A DNA stretch of 47,887 nucleotides from Micractinium sp. NFX-FRZ (taxonomy: Eukaryota > Chlorophyta > Trebouxiophyceae > Chlorellales > Chlorellaceae): assembly GCA_029339195.1 (NCBI GenBank), contig JAPTJF010000465.1, forward strand, positions 1-47,887, read 5' to 3'. A program made the translations under genes and the position numbers. Every line of letters begins with the position of its first letter. Positions within the stretch are counted from its first letter, which is position 1. Under the pieces are notes generated by a model. That model was not told where the DNA came from. It saw only the letters and a program-made list of their open reading frames with translations, and did not search any database. Of the stretch, positions 11,501 through 22,900 are shown piece after piece.

Positions 11501-11797
11501 CAGCACCAGGTGCACACAGCCGGTGAGCAGGAGCGAGGCGGTGAGGTAGGAGCCAGGCAGGTCGACCAGCACAGTGCCGCAGCTGCCTAGTGATCCAGAG
11601 CAGGAGTTGATGGCGGCTTGAAGGTCAGCAGTCGCGTAGCGGGTGGTCGATGGCACGGCGCCAAACTCGCTGGAGCGGCAGAGCGGCGGCGGCGGCAGGG
11701 GCCAGGGTGGCGCGGGCGGAGCGGCACACGGCAGCACCAACGCAAACCGTAATATCGTAACGAGTGAAAAGGTGCCCAGAACCCTCACGCGGGACAT
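8552..11797 (-). CDS. Secreted GH28 polygalacturonase-like glycoside hydrolase
   Basis: Exons: 11468-11797, 10977-11329, 10704-10765, 10430-10525, 10149-10278, 9839-9958, 9465-9594, 8837-9289, 8552-8668; phases close, 596 residues. Family GH28 hydrolyses polygalacturonic acid and related pectic polymers on a right-handed beta-helix. Seen: a signal peptide (VRVLGTFSLVTILRFALVLP); FGAV near the start; NWDDPSC; HWCLHVLRSRHVAVHNLTI; NNDGIDID with D280; TADDAICLKT with D301 and D302, matching the three catalytic Asp of the family. The Gly-His-Gly segment of endo-polygalacturonases is not seen; AVKLGSES followed by RGLAIQLR stands in that place, as in plant exo-type relatives. A Gln/Glu/Arg-rich insert of about 50 residues follows GTVDGQAQRW, and a Ser-rich run precedes the C-terminus. 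The intron 10766-10976 starts with GC. Likely wall remodelling or scavenging of pectin; substrate not provable here. Confidence 0.9.
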
Positions 11798-11884
11798 TAT
11801 AGCGATCGACAAGCTAGGGTTCTAGCCCAGGCAGTGCGATTCTTATTGTTATACTTTTCAATGAAGCTTGGCACCTTATCAGAG

Positions 11885-11890
11885 TATATA
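11885..11890 (-). promoter_or_regulatory. TATA-like box upstream of the GH28 gene
   Basis: TATATA lies about 90 bases upstream of the GH28 ATG on the minus strand, in a locally AT-rich patch. The spacing would fit a 5' UTR of about 60 bases. Confidence 0.4.
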
Positions 11891-11933
11891 GAGAAAATGG
11901 GAGGCGCTCTCCAGAGTAGGCTGAGCATGCCGT

Positions 11934-11992
11934 GCCATGTGGCGGCGCTGCGGCCGCAGTGTGCGACGCCATGTGGCGGCGCTGCGGCCGCA
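11934..11992. repeat. Two direct copies of a 25-bp GC-rich element
   Basis: Bases 11934-11958 and 11968-11992 are the same 25-bp sequence, beginning gccatgtggcgg and ending gcggccgca, set 34 bp apart. Each copy contains the palindrome tgcggccgca. A related tgcggccacatgttc follows directly. They could be regulatory sites or a local duplication. Confidence 0.8.
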
Positions 11993-12128
11993 TGTTCGCT
12001 GCGGCCACATGTTCAGCAGTTCGCACAGCACATGGCATGCAGCCGACGCCCTAGCCTATAAACCCTATAACTATCGGGCGCCTTTCAGCGACTCCAGGGC
12101 AGGTAGATAAACAGAGCTCGCTTTGCCT

Positions 12129-12150
12129 GCAACACTGACGTCAGTGTTGC
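12129..12150. promoter_or_regulatory. 22-bp perfect palindrome with TGACGTCA core
   Basis: The 22 bases from 12129 equal their own reverse complement: gcaacactgac, then gtcagtgttgc. The centre TGACGTCA is a classic bZIP (CRE/ACGT-core) site. It sits 332 bases from the GH28 ATG and 648 bases from the malate synthase ATG, so either gene could respond to it. Confidence 0.7.
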
Positions 12151-12797
12151 AAAACAACAGCTGCCGCCACGGGAAACTTTTCCTTGGCAGCAAGGGTGCC
12201 GATTTGTTTGAGTGCCTTGTTAGCTATAACAAACTGTGCGTGCCTTGAGTAGAGCCGGCTGTCAGCGTGGTAAAATGCCAGCGGCGGCATGTGGCGGCGG
12301 CAAGCAGCCAGCGGCAGCAGGGGCCAGTAGCCGGCACTGGTCAGCGGGTTCTCCGCTTGGCGCAGGTCTGGTCACACAACCGTATCTCTGCCCTCCTCCT
12401 TGCGGGCCTCTTTCATTGCGTGAGTAAAGGCACAGTATGACGTCCCGGAGATGACACAGGGTGCAACCCAGGGTTTGACCGCTTGCTATCGATACCTGCG
12501 CACTCAGGCGTATTACATGATGATTATCAAGCAGGTGGGTCCCCACAGCGACACCCCTGCCCGAAAAGTCATCGTGCTGCGTCTGCTGTGGGGTGCCCCA
12601 CTTTCGTGCAGGTGAGCAATCGCTCACCTCTCTGCGAAATGGCTTTGCAGCTTGCATCACGGCACTTTCCACTCATCCCTCGCCGTCTCCAGGCCTCGCC
12701 TTCAAAGGGTTACTGCCGCATCCCCCTGCCTGCCGCCCCTCGGCTGGCAGCGCCCCGGCCTAGCCGCTCTCCCTCGCGCAGATTTAACGTGATCAGT

Positions 12798-15700
12798 ATG
12801 GGCGGCGCCTCCTCCTCCGAGGTGCGCTCTACCGGCCGCAGTTGCCCGCCAGCCGTCACAGCAGCTCCGTCCAAACAATGACTACACCTGCAGCGGTGTC
12901 GGGGGCGCTGCGGCCTCTTGCGTTAGGCCGCGCATGCCCGCACGGTAACAATGACCGGCGCAGATGGTCGCAGGGGCGCTGGTCAAGCGGGGGTTGGGGA
13001 GCGGCGGTCAGCCGCCGCTCGAGCCAGCACCGCACGCCCCGACCTCTCCCGTGTGCACTGCCCCGCCCTCGCCTTCCCGTGCTGCCCACAGGGTGCCATC
13101 CCCAAGGGAATGGACATCCTGGCTGAGATGAAGCCCGGCTACGAGGAGATCCTGTCCAAGTGAGGGCTGGGCCGGCTGCCGCTTCCTGCCTGGCGCTGCC
13201 TGGCGGTGTGGGCGCAGGCCAGCGGGGCGGCAGCTGGCGGGCGCACGAGGCAGCAGGCAGGGGGTGCAAGGCAGGAGCGCACACAGATATGGGACGGAAT
13301 GCTGAGTCATGTAGCAGCGGTGCACGGATGCAGGCTGTGATATGTATACGTATGTTGCCCTGCTCCCCCCGCCGTCTGCTGCCTCGATGCCGTCGTCATC
13401 CTGCTCCTCTTCTGAGGTGTATTAACCTGCCTGCCACCTGCCCGCTCCTTTGCAGGGATGCCCTCGAGTTCCTGGCCAAGCTGTCGCGCAAGTACAGCCC
13501 GCGGTGCGTGCGCTGTGGTCTGCCCTGCTGACCTGGCACCTAGGCTGGGCGGCCCGGGCTGGCAAGGGTGTTCACGCAAAAGGGGAGGCAGCCCGGCGGG
13601 CACGTTTGTGCCTTGTCGCCGCATGCCAGCCGTAACCAAAGTGAGCTGGTCGGTCGTGCAGGGCGCCTTCAGTCGGCCCACAACTCATTCCCCTTCCGCC
13701 TGTCCGCTCACCCCTCCCCCCGCCCGCACGCAGCGTGAGCGAGCTGCTTGAGCGCCGCCGCCAGCAGCAGGCCAAGTTTGACGCCGGCGAGAAGCCCTGC
13801 TTCCTGCCCAGCACCAAGAAGGTGGGGTGGGGTGGTTGCGCGGGCCAGGGGTGCGGGTGGGGGATTCGTGGGAAGAGGGGTGGTGCGGGGGCCGGGCGAG
13901 GGACGTCGGACCTGGGCTGCGCAGGCGGCCTGGAGAGCGGCAGCGCACCGGGTGTCCCACTGCCTACCGTTCTGCTTGCCCACCCCGCCTCCAGCACACC
14001 CGCCTCACCCCGCCCACTCCCTCCCTTCTGCCCCCATCCTTTCCTCCCCCTCCCCCTCCAGGTGCGTGAGGGCGACTGGAAGGTGGCCCCCCTGCCCGCC
14101 GACTTCCAGGACCGGCGGGTGGAGATCACGGGGCCCACCGACCGCAAGATGGTCATCAACGCGCTCAACAGGTGCGGGGTGGCGGGGTATGTGTGCGTGT
14201 GTGTGCGCTGTCTGTATGTGTTTGCTTTGTGTGCGTGGGCGGGGCGGCGGGGGTGGGGGGTTGGGGGGGAGAGAGCAAGTGACAGTACAGCCTGTTTGGT
14301 ACTGTAAGGCTCTTAGGAAGGTGAGCGATGGTCGGCGCCTCGTGCGCTGACCCTCCACAGCCGTCCTCGTCCCGTGCTCTCTCTCTCTCTGGGCGCACAC
14401 TCTTGCCCGCCGCCGTCATCCGCACGCGTGGGCTAGTTGCCAACACCAGTGCTTGCGCTGCTCCCTTCTTCTGAAACTGTCCCCTCTTCTTAAACTACAC
14501 ATTAACTACACGTGCGCTGCAGCGGCGCCAACGTGTACATGCCCGATTTTGAGGACTCCAACTGCCCCACGTGGGACAACATGGTGCAGGGGCAGGTGAG
14601 GCGGCGGGGGGTGGGGGGCGGGGCGCGGCGGGAGGCCGTGTGTCTTGTTGGCCCCCACAACGAATTGTCCGTGCTAGGCAGCACTCCCACAGGCGGTACC
14701 TGCCTCCCTGCCTCCCTGCCGCTCGCTTGCCGACTCGCTCCTCCCTTCTCCTCTCCATCATTTTGCTTCCTCCCCGCTGCCCCCCCACCAGATCAACCTG
14801 CGCGACGCCATCCGGGGCACCGTGTCGTACGAGGACCCGGCATCCGGCAAGAAGTATGCGCTCAAGGAGGTGAGGGGGCACAAGGGGGGGGGCGGGGTGA
14901 GGGGGAGGGGTGCTGAGGGGTGCGGGGTGCACAGATTTGTTGATGTGTAGGGGCAGCTGTCTCCGGCAGTGCCCTGCGCTTCACTTCCTTCCAGCCACGC
15001 CTGCAGGTCCTCTCGCTGTGCACCCCACCTCATCCACTACCTGCACTGCTGGCCCCTGCCGACCCTCGCTCCCCGCCCGCCACGTGCTCCACCCGCCTGA
15101 CACACTGCCACCCCCTGCCCACCTACCCCTCGCGCCCCCTTCTGCAGGGCCCGCGCGCCATCATGGTCATGCGCCCCCGCGGCTGGCACCTGTGGGAGCA
15201 CCACGTGCTGGTGGACGGAAACGCCGTGCCCGGTGAGTGCTGGCCTACTGTAGCAGTGGACTCCTCAGCAATGGCGTCCTGCCAGGGGAATGCAGGTGGC
15301 AACAGACCACTGCAGCGGCACGTGCAGTCGTCGAGCCGCCCTTCACACGGCACCTCCCCGCCGCTGGGCCCCCCCCCCCACCCCCCTGGCTGCAGGCGCC
15401 GTGTTTGACTTTGCCCTCTACTTCTTCCACAACGCCAAGCAGCTGCTGGACAATGGCAACGGGCCCTATTTCTACCTTCCTAAGATGCAGGTGTGTTGTT
15501 TTGTTTGCAATGCCTTGGTTTACATCTACAGTCCAAGAATTGGTTTTTGTGCTTGTTTTTTTGTGCTTGTTTTGAAGCGGTACCTCGCCGGTGGCCGACC
15601 ACAGGGGCGGCATTGACCGCTGCCCCGCCAGCATGGGGCTCTGCACAAACGCGCCCGCCCGCCCCAGCCGCCTTCAGCCGCCTCTCCCACTGCCTTCACC

Positions 15701-18700
15701 CTGCCCTCCGCTTCCTTCCATCCTCCTACCCCACCCCGCAGAGCCACCTGGAGTGCCGGCTGTGGAACGACATCTTTGTGGACGCGCAGCGCGAGCTGGG
15801 CATCCCCAAGGGTGAGCAGGCAGGCGGCAGGCGGCGGGGCGGAGTGCAGGCGGATGAGGGGAAGGGAGGGCAGGGGGGCAGCCAAGGCGGGGTGGAGAGG
15901 TGATGAGAGTGAGCGGCATCCCCCACCGCTGCTGCCCTTCCGGCGCCCACACCACCCACCCGTAGACCTGCCCCCCTACTGGCCCATCTGCCTTGCTACA
16001 ACGACACCCTGCCCGGTGCGCTCTGCACCCCTTTCCTCACCCTTCCCCCTCTCCGTCCTGCCCGTCTCGGCAGGCACCATCAAGGCTACGTGCCTGATTG
16101 AGACGCTGCCGGCCGCCTTTGAGATGGAGGAGTTCATCTACGAGCTGCGGGACCACATGGCGGGACTCAACTGCGGGCGCTGGGACTGTGAGTAGTGCCG
16201 GGCAGCAAGATAGCCCTGCTGCTGTAGCCCTAAACCCTCCTTCAGACAGCAACCCAACAACTCGTGTTGTTTGCTGCTTGCTTGCTTGCTTGCTTGTGCT
16301 GGAGAGCCGCCGCTTGAAATGGGCTCGGCCCGCCCACGCATGCTCGTACCAGCAATGCCTGCACTGGGCACACCTGCCGTACTCCCGCCCACCATCCACT
16401 CACCCGCCGCCCTACTCTCCTCCCCGTGCCGTCCTTGCCAGACATGTTTTCCTTCATCAAGACGATGCGCTCCGACCCCTCCCGCGTCATGCCCGACCGC
16501 TCCTTCCTCACCATGGACATGCCATTCATGCGGGCATACACGCAGGTGTGGGGCGGGGCTGGTGGGGTGGGCAGCTGGGCGGGAAACCGAGGGGAGGCGA
16601 GGAGCGGGGTGTGTTGTGCAGGGAATGTGTCGGAGATATCCTCCATGCGCGCATGCACACAGATTGCGCGCATGCACACTGATGGGGGTCTGGCAGCTGG
16701 AGATGGGGGGCTGCGGGTATGCATCAGCAGGGTTGGCATTCTGGCCAGCTGCTTGTGGCGCCCCCGCCTCACCACCTGCCCCGCCCCACTCCCCTCACCG
16801 CCCCACCCCACTTCCGCAGCTGGTGGTGAAGACGTGCCACAAGCGCGGCTGCTTTGCGATGGGGGGCATGAGCGCCATGATCCCCATCAAGGGGGACGAC
16901 GCCAAGAACAAGGTGGGGGCCCGGCCTGTGCGGGGAAGATGTAGGGGCGCGATGGTGGGCAGGGGATGGAGGGAGGGGCAGAAGTCTCTGTGATTCATGT
17001 GCTTGATGAGGTCACGACGAGGTCAGGAGCCCAACCATGACTATGGCATGCAGAGGGAATCCTTTGAGCGTCGGCGCAAGGAGGGAGGTGGGCAGGCATC
17101 TAGGCTAGAACTAGCCTGCCCGCAAGCCCAGCGCCTTCGCCTGAGAGTTGTGCCTCGCCCCCACTGTCTCGCTTGTCAACCTTTGGACATGCCCCCTCCC
17201 CCTTCTCCTCCCCTCATCAGGCGGTGATGGACAAGGTGCGGGCGGACAAGCTGCGCGAGGTGCAGGACGGGCACGACGGCACCTGGTGAGCGCTGTGATG
17301 ATGCACGTGTCTGTGAGGGGCAGGGCCTGCAGTGGAGCAGGGTTGGCGGGGCATGCTGTCCTGTGCGCGGTCCTCGCCGCTGCCCTGCCCGCCAGGCTCT
17401 CGTGAAGCTGCCTGCAAAGTTGCACCGGCTGGCAGCTGCCCTGCCCCATAGCATCTGCCGGCCCTGCCTCCCGCGCACTGCTCACTACCCCCGCCCCCTT
17501 TCCCCCTCCCCCTGCCCCAGGGTTGCCCACCCCGCCCTCATCCCCATCGCCAAGGAGGTGTTTGACGAGCACATGAAGACGCCCAACCAGATTGACCGGC
17601 AGCGCGACGACGTGCAGCCCGACGCCGACGCGCTGCTGCAGGTGAGGGCGGGGTGGCTGGGCGGGGCTGAGTGGAGTGGGAGGGGGCTTGCGGGGTAGGT
17701 GGTATGACGTGGCAGCGCCGGCGTGCAGCTTGCCGCCAACATGATGACCCTGCACGCGGGGGCGAGGGTTGGCACGAGTGCTGCAAAGGGAGGTTGCCCA
17801 GCCTGGGCGCGTCTTGCAGCTGAAGGAGCAGTGGCAGCAGCACCTGACACTCCAGCCAACCCTTCTGCCTTGCATCCCCACCTCGCTCATGATCCCCCCC
17901 CTGATGCACACACCCTCTCTAATTCCCCACCCCTCCGCCCGCCCCCTCCCCCACACACAGGTGCCCGACGGCCCGCGCACGGAGGCGACGCTGCGCAACA
18001 ACATTGCGGTGTGCATCCGCTACATGGCGGCCTGGATTGGCGGCACCGGCTGCGTGCCCCTCTACAACCTGATGGAGGACGCGGCCACAGCAGAGATCTC
18101 GCGCGCGCAGGTGGGTGGGCGAATTGGGAACCACATGTCGGGGTGTACGCGTGTGTTTGTGGCGAGGCTGCAAGCAACACGGGGGTGATGGCGATAGGGG
18201 AGCGCGGCTTTAACATGCGTTGTGGCAGGGCAGTGTGGTGGTCTCACTGGCTGCCTGCCTGCCTGGGTGAAGGCTGCCTGGGGTCGCCTGCGTCCAGCAC
18301 ATACCCCACCTGCCGCTAAGCAACCATGCTCTGCCGCGCCTCACTCACCCCTGTGCCCCACCCACCCACCCACCTGCCACTGCCCCCCGCAGGTGTGGCA
18401 GTGGGTGCGGTACGGCGCCACGCTGGACGGCACCACTGTCTGCACCCCGGGTGAGCCCCACACCCTGTGGCAGCCAAGCCGCTTGGCCAGCCACGCTTGC
18501 ATCTGCAGGCAGGACCGCCCGCCAACCCCGCGCTTCCTGCCGTGCCCAGACGCCCCCAGCCCACCCCGTGCATGAGCCTCGTGCCCTGGCCTTGGCACCC
18601 ACCCTTGTTCTCCAACCCCAATCAGCTGCTGCCTCTGCCCCCGGCCTGTATCGCACAGTCACCCTACCCGTCCCCCCACCCCCACTCTGTTTCGCCCACC

Positions 18701-19319
18701 CCTCTTCATATCAACCGCTTCTGCTTGTTGCCTCATTCCTGCAGAGCTGGTGCGCCAGGTGATTGAGGAGGAGCTGACCATCATCCGCAAGGAGCTGGGC
18801 AGCAGCGAGAAGTGAGCGAGCTGGCAGCAGCGCTGGGCAGGGAGGCCATTCTGGGGACAGCAGGCGGGCTTGAGTGGCGGCGCTGGGCAAGGGTGCAGCC
18901 CTTGGACTGTCGCCCCCACACACTGTGCCCGCTCCAGAGCCTCCTCCTTTCTAAGTCCTCACCCACACTGCCTTTGCTTGCCCAACTCATCCTCCCCTCC
19001 CCTCCCACCCCCACTCCCCAGGTTTGCTGCGGGCGAGTACCTTGACGCCGCCTTCCTCACCAAGCTCATGTGCATCGGGCGCGAGCTGCACGACTTCCTC
19101 ACCCTGCCCGCACAGGTGGGCGGGTGCGGGCACAGCCTGTGGGCCGTGGCTGGCGGGCCGGAGGTGGCAGGCTGGGAGGTGACCAGGCTGCGCGGACGCG
19201 TGGGTGCCGCTTCCCTCCCCCCCCGCTGAACTCACCATCCACTCTCCCGTTTCCTCCCACACCCTCCCATTCCCTCCCATCCGCCCCCGCAGGACATCAT
19301 CATTGCCATGGGCCTGTGA
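12798..19319 (+). CDS. MS: Malate synthase (glyoxylate cycle)
   Basis: Condenses glyoxylate with acetyl-CoA to malate. Exons: 12798-12821, 13092-13159, 13456-13503, 13734-13821, 14062-14171, 14523-14595, 14792-14869, 15148-15232, 15396-15490, 15742-15811, 16074-16187, 16442-16545, 16820-16912, 17221-17285, 17521-17641, 17961-18110, 18393-18450, 18745-18811, 19022-19115, 19293-19319; all phases agree, 543 residues, the plant-type length. Seen: [34 protein letters not shown]; the active-site stretch [12 protein letters not shown] (Arg near 172); the family signature [33 protein letters not shown]; and [14 protein letters not shown] with catalytic Asp 452. The first exon (MGGASSSE) is the weakest call: its donor is GTGCGC, and an ATG at 12951 is an alternative. 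The protein ends IAMGL, with no canonical SKL-type peroxisomal signal, unlike higher-plant enzymes. Confidence 0.95.
16276..16295. repeat. (GCTT)5 microsatellite in a malate synthase intron
   Basis: Five perfect GCTT units lie in the intron between exons ending at 16187 and starting at 16442. No function suggested. Confidence 0.85.
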
Positions 19320-19992
19320 AGAAGCTGCAGCCCAACACACAACACCACACCTATGGTACCCAGACAGGCAACGTTAATTAACGCCCCGTCTTGACAGCCG
19401 GCGGGCAGCCGACTGCCGACGTCGGCAACAGACGCAGCGGGGCCGCGCGGTGCTTTTGGAGGCAGGAGGGCCTGCCGCACCGTGCGCCCCTGCTGCCCCC
19501 GTGCCCACCCCCATTTCGTTGCCAGCCGACCCCAGGAAGCAGACACTTGCCCACTCCCACGTTGACCTGCATGCTTGCGGCGCAAGGAATTGTCGCCACA
19601 TAACCGTCTGTGGCCTGGCCCGCCCCCCTGGGCCTGCAGCCCACTGGGCAGCGCTTGAAGTGTTGCAGTGATTTCATAAATACATTCAAACAACGCCACT
19701 GGTTCCACACAAATCGTGCATTCTGTGCTGTGCCGCCATGCAAATACTGCGAAACCACCCCACTCGTTGACGGGAGGGCAGGGGGCGAACGAAGTGAAAA
19801 TAGGATGTGTGAGAGTGATTTTATGTGCTGGGGATAGTTGAAGTGTGGTGGTTGGTTGGGTTTCAGGGCAAAGTGCCGTGGCGCCCCGGTGCCAGCACCA
19901 GGGGTGTTGGCCACGCCCCTGCCGTCGGGGTGTCTTCTCGCCTCCTCTGCCTGCGCTCGTCTTCTGCTGAGAGCACCTCCTTCTCCTCCTCT
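19320..19992. other. Convergent intergenic region
   Basis: This lies between the stop codons of malate synthase (plus) and the cyclase (minus), so it should hold two opposing 3' UTRs. I found no TGTAA on either strand, and no gene. A moderately AT-rich patch near 19670-19850 is the likeliest place for the 3' ends. Confidence 0.5.
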
Positions 19993-22900
19993 CTACTTCT
20001 CGGTGAGCTCTCGATAGCCGGCCCAGCCGGGGGGCGCCTGGAAGTCGTGCTCGCCCATCACCCTGCAGGCGAGGCGGGGCGGGGCGGGAGGTGGGAAGGA
20101 GGGAGAAGCGTCAACACAATGGGATGGGAGAGGCAGGGCGGTGGCACAGGCAGGGCTATGTCTTGCGGTGTGGCAGGCTCCGGCACGTTGGGACCCCCAT
20201 ACAGGCAGGCAGCCAGGCCGGTAGGCAGGCCCTGCGCCTCACCGCAGCAGCACGCCACTGGGCCCGTCGCGCACGGTGCGCCCCCGCCTGTCGCGCCGCA
20301 GCTGCAGCGTCTCCTCCAGCACGACACGCGCAGCGGGCCAGTCGCCCTTGCGGTAGGCTTCGAAGCCTGCGGTCGCAGAGAGGAAGTTCAGGTTGCGATG
20401 TTGCCGGGAGCAGTGACCGTCAACGGTTGGTGGGAGCAATGCCCAGTCAACGCTGCTCGCCAGACCGCGTGCTCCTCACAGACCCTCCTACCCCAAACCT
20501 ACATCCCACCGGCCTGCCCCCCGGGCGCCCACCTGCCCCAAACTTGGCCAGGAAGTCGGCATCCACCGCCTTGGTCATCACAATGTCGGGGTGCTCTGCG
20601 GTGGGTGGGGGGTTGAGGGTGGCGGTCGGGGGCGGAGGGCGGGGGAGAGTGGGGGGGAGGGGGCCCCCCTCCCCCCCATTCTCCTCGGAGGAGCAATGGG
20701 CCGTGCATGCAGAAAGAAGCAGGGTTGCAAAGCGTGTATGAGGGCAGCAAGCGCAGCCGCACCACGGCCCCCACTCGTCCCTCCCTGGATCACATGCAGC
20801 TCCGCTGCACCGCTGGGACCACTCCACCTTCCCTTCCCCGCCCCCGCCCGCGCTCACCGGCATACTCGTCCCCGTACTCCCGGTTGGAGAAGGTCTCGTA
20901 GCGGTCCATGCCCGCCGCAACCACGGGCGCCGCTGCCGGCATGGCCGACTTGGAGGTGCCCTCCTCCGCCGCTGTGGCTGCCGCCACGTCAGCGGCGATA
21001 GAGCTGGCGCTGGTGAGGCCCGAGGGCAGCCGCTTGATCTCGCCGCTCACAGTGGAGGGCAGACGCTTGAGCTGCGGGCGGGGGGAGGGGAGGCGCAGGG
21101 TGGGGCAGGGTAGGAAGGGTGGCTAAGCCGGGAGCGGGTGCAGCAGCAGGCAGCCTTGGTGGGGGGGCACCGCGGCGCGAGGTCAAGTGAAGAGATGCCG
21201 AGCAGGATGACGTCGTGGGCAGAAGCAAGCAGGCCTGATTGCGGCGGGGGAGGCAGGGAAACACTGCTTCACACTTGGCCTTTGCCGGCTTGCCAGGCAG
21301 CCCCTGCCAATGCCACCATGCCCGTCGCGCCCCCTGCCCCCCCGCCCACCCCGCACCTGCCGCAGCTGGCTGAGCCTCAGGCTCTCCAGCCCCTCGGCAT
21401 CCACATCGTAGGTGTACAGCCCCACGGGCTTGTTGCTGCCCTTGACGGTCACGCAGTCAATCTGGCGCACCATCGCCCTGCAGATGGGATGCGGGTGTGC
21501 GTGTTGGTTGGGAGGTTGTAAACATATGATTTAGACAGGTTGCAGGGCGGCGTCAGGCGATACACATGCCAGCGCTGGATGGCCGGCGCAAGTGTGCATT
21601 TGCATGCAGCTCGCCATCTGCCCACCTGAAGCGGCTGTCTACTGCTCCCTCTGCACGTCCGGCCCAGCAGGATCAAATGCCCCGCGCTTCCCTGCGCCCG
21701 CTGCCCTGCACCCCCTGCCCCCGCCCCCTGCTGATTGCCCCCCAGGGGCAGTATGGACATGCAGCCATCGAAGTGCAGGATAGAGCTCTGCACTCCCACC
21801 CCCGCACTGTCCACACCGGTGCTGCCCTGTGCACACAGCCATCTCTCTCACCTGACCCCCGGCGACAGCATGCGCACAAAGTCGTCCGACAGCAGGATGG
21901 AGGCGCCGTACTGCTTGGTGGCTGCCTCCAGGCGCGAGGCCATGTTGACGTGGGGGGAGAGGTAGCTGGCGTCGATCTTGTACTCGCTGCCAATGGCGCC
22001 CTCAATCGCCCAGCCTGCGCGGGTCGAGGTGTGTGAAAGGACAGCATCATGAGCAACAGTGTTGCTGGAGGGACGGCGGCGGCCCCTTTGCTCCCGTCTC
22101 CTGGGCACCTGAGCTGCCACCCAGCCACGCAGAGTCCCTTCCTGCGCTGCCTTGACGGTGGGTCCCGCAGATGCGGAGCTGCCTCCGCAGATCTTGAGTC
22201 AGGCCACTCACCCACGTGCAGCCCAAAGCCCATGTTGACTTGGTAGCCCGGCATGCGGCGGTTCAGGTCCTCCCTGCGAAGTTGGGCAGGGCGAAGGGGC
22301 AAGGGGGCGGTTCAGCAGGATGTAGGGTAGGGGGAGGGCAGGCGGCGGTGCAGACGGGCGGGCAGGCGGGGGGAACGGGCAGGCAGGAGGGCCAGGCTGG
22401 AGGTGGTGGGCACAGAACACACCGGCACCCTGTCACTGCCAGCCTACCAGCCGTGCAGCTGCAGCCCGCAGCGCCACCAGCAGGCACGGTACCCTCCCTG
22501 CCCCCGTCCCCCCACCCTCCCAGCCCGCCAGCAGTCGCCGCTGCCCGCCCCCCACCCCCTCACCTGGCGCTGTACTCCTTGAGCTTTGCGCTGCGCTTGA
22601 GCGCTGCCTGGATGATGATGAAGCTGGCCAGCGCCTGGTCGGCGGTGGCGGCCACAGCATCCTCGGCAGCACCCGGCTTCTTGTCGCCGTGCCCCTCCGT
22701 GCCGCTGCCCCCGTTGCCGCCGTACAGCACGCTCAACCTCTCTGCTCGAAGGGATGGGGTGACAGGGAGGGCGCACCGCCGGGCAGGTTGGCACCGCAGA
22801 GCACAGCCGCCCACACAGTTGCATGCCGCTTCACCCCACCCTGCGTAGCTCCACCCCACCCTCCACCTCGCCTACTTCACAATCCCCCCCGCTAACCGCC

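Larger units (their letters stand above)
11798..12797. promoter_or_regulatory. Divergent promoter region between GH28 and malate synthase genes
   Basis: One kilobase separates the two start codons, which point away from each other. It holds a TATA-like element near the GH28 side, a 25-bp direct repeat, and a 22-bp perfect palindrome with a TGACGTCA core. Short open frames exist here (for example plus 12236-12427) but none has a recognisable domain, so I treat the region as promoter plus 5' UTRs. Confidence 0.65.

Noticed and set aside
12236..12881. Short plus-strand frames upstream of malate synthase as an extra gene
   Set aside because: No domain; the stretch fits promoter and 5' UTR.
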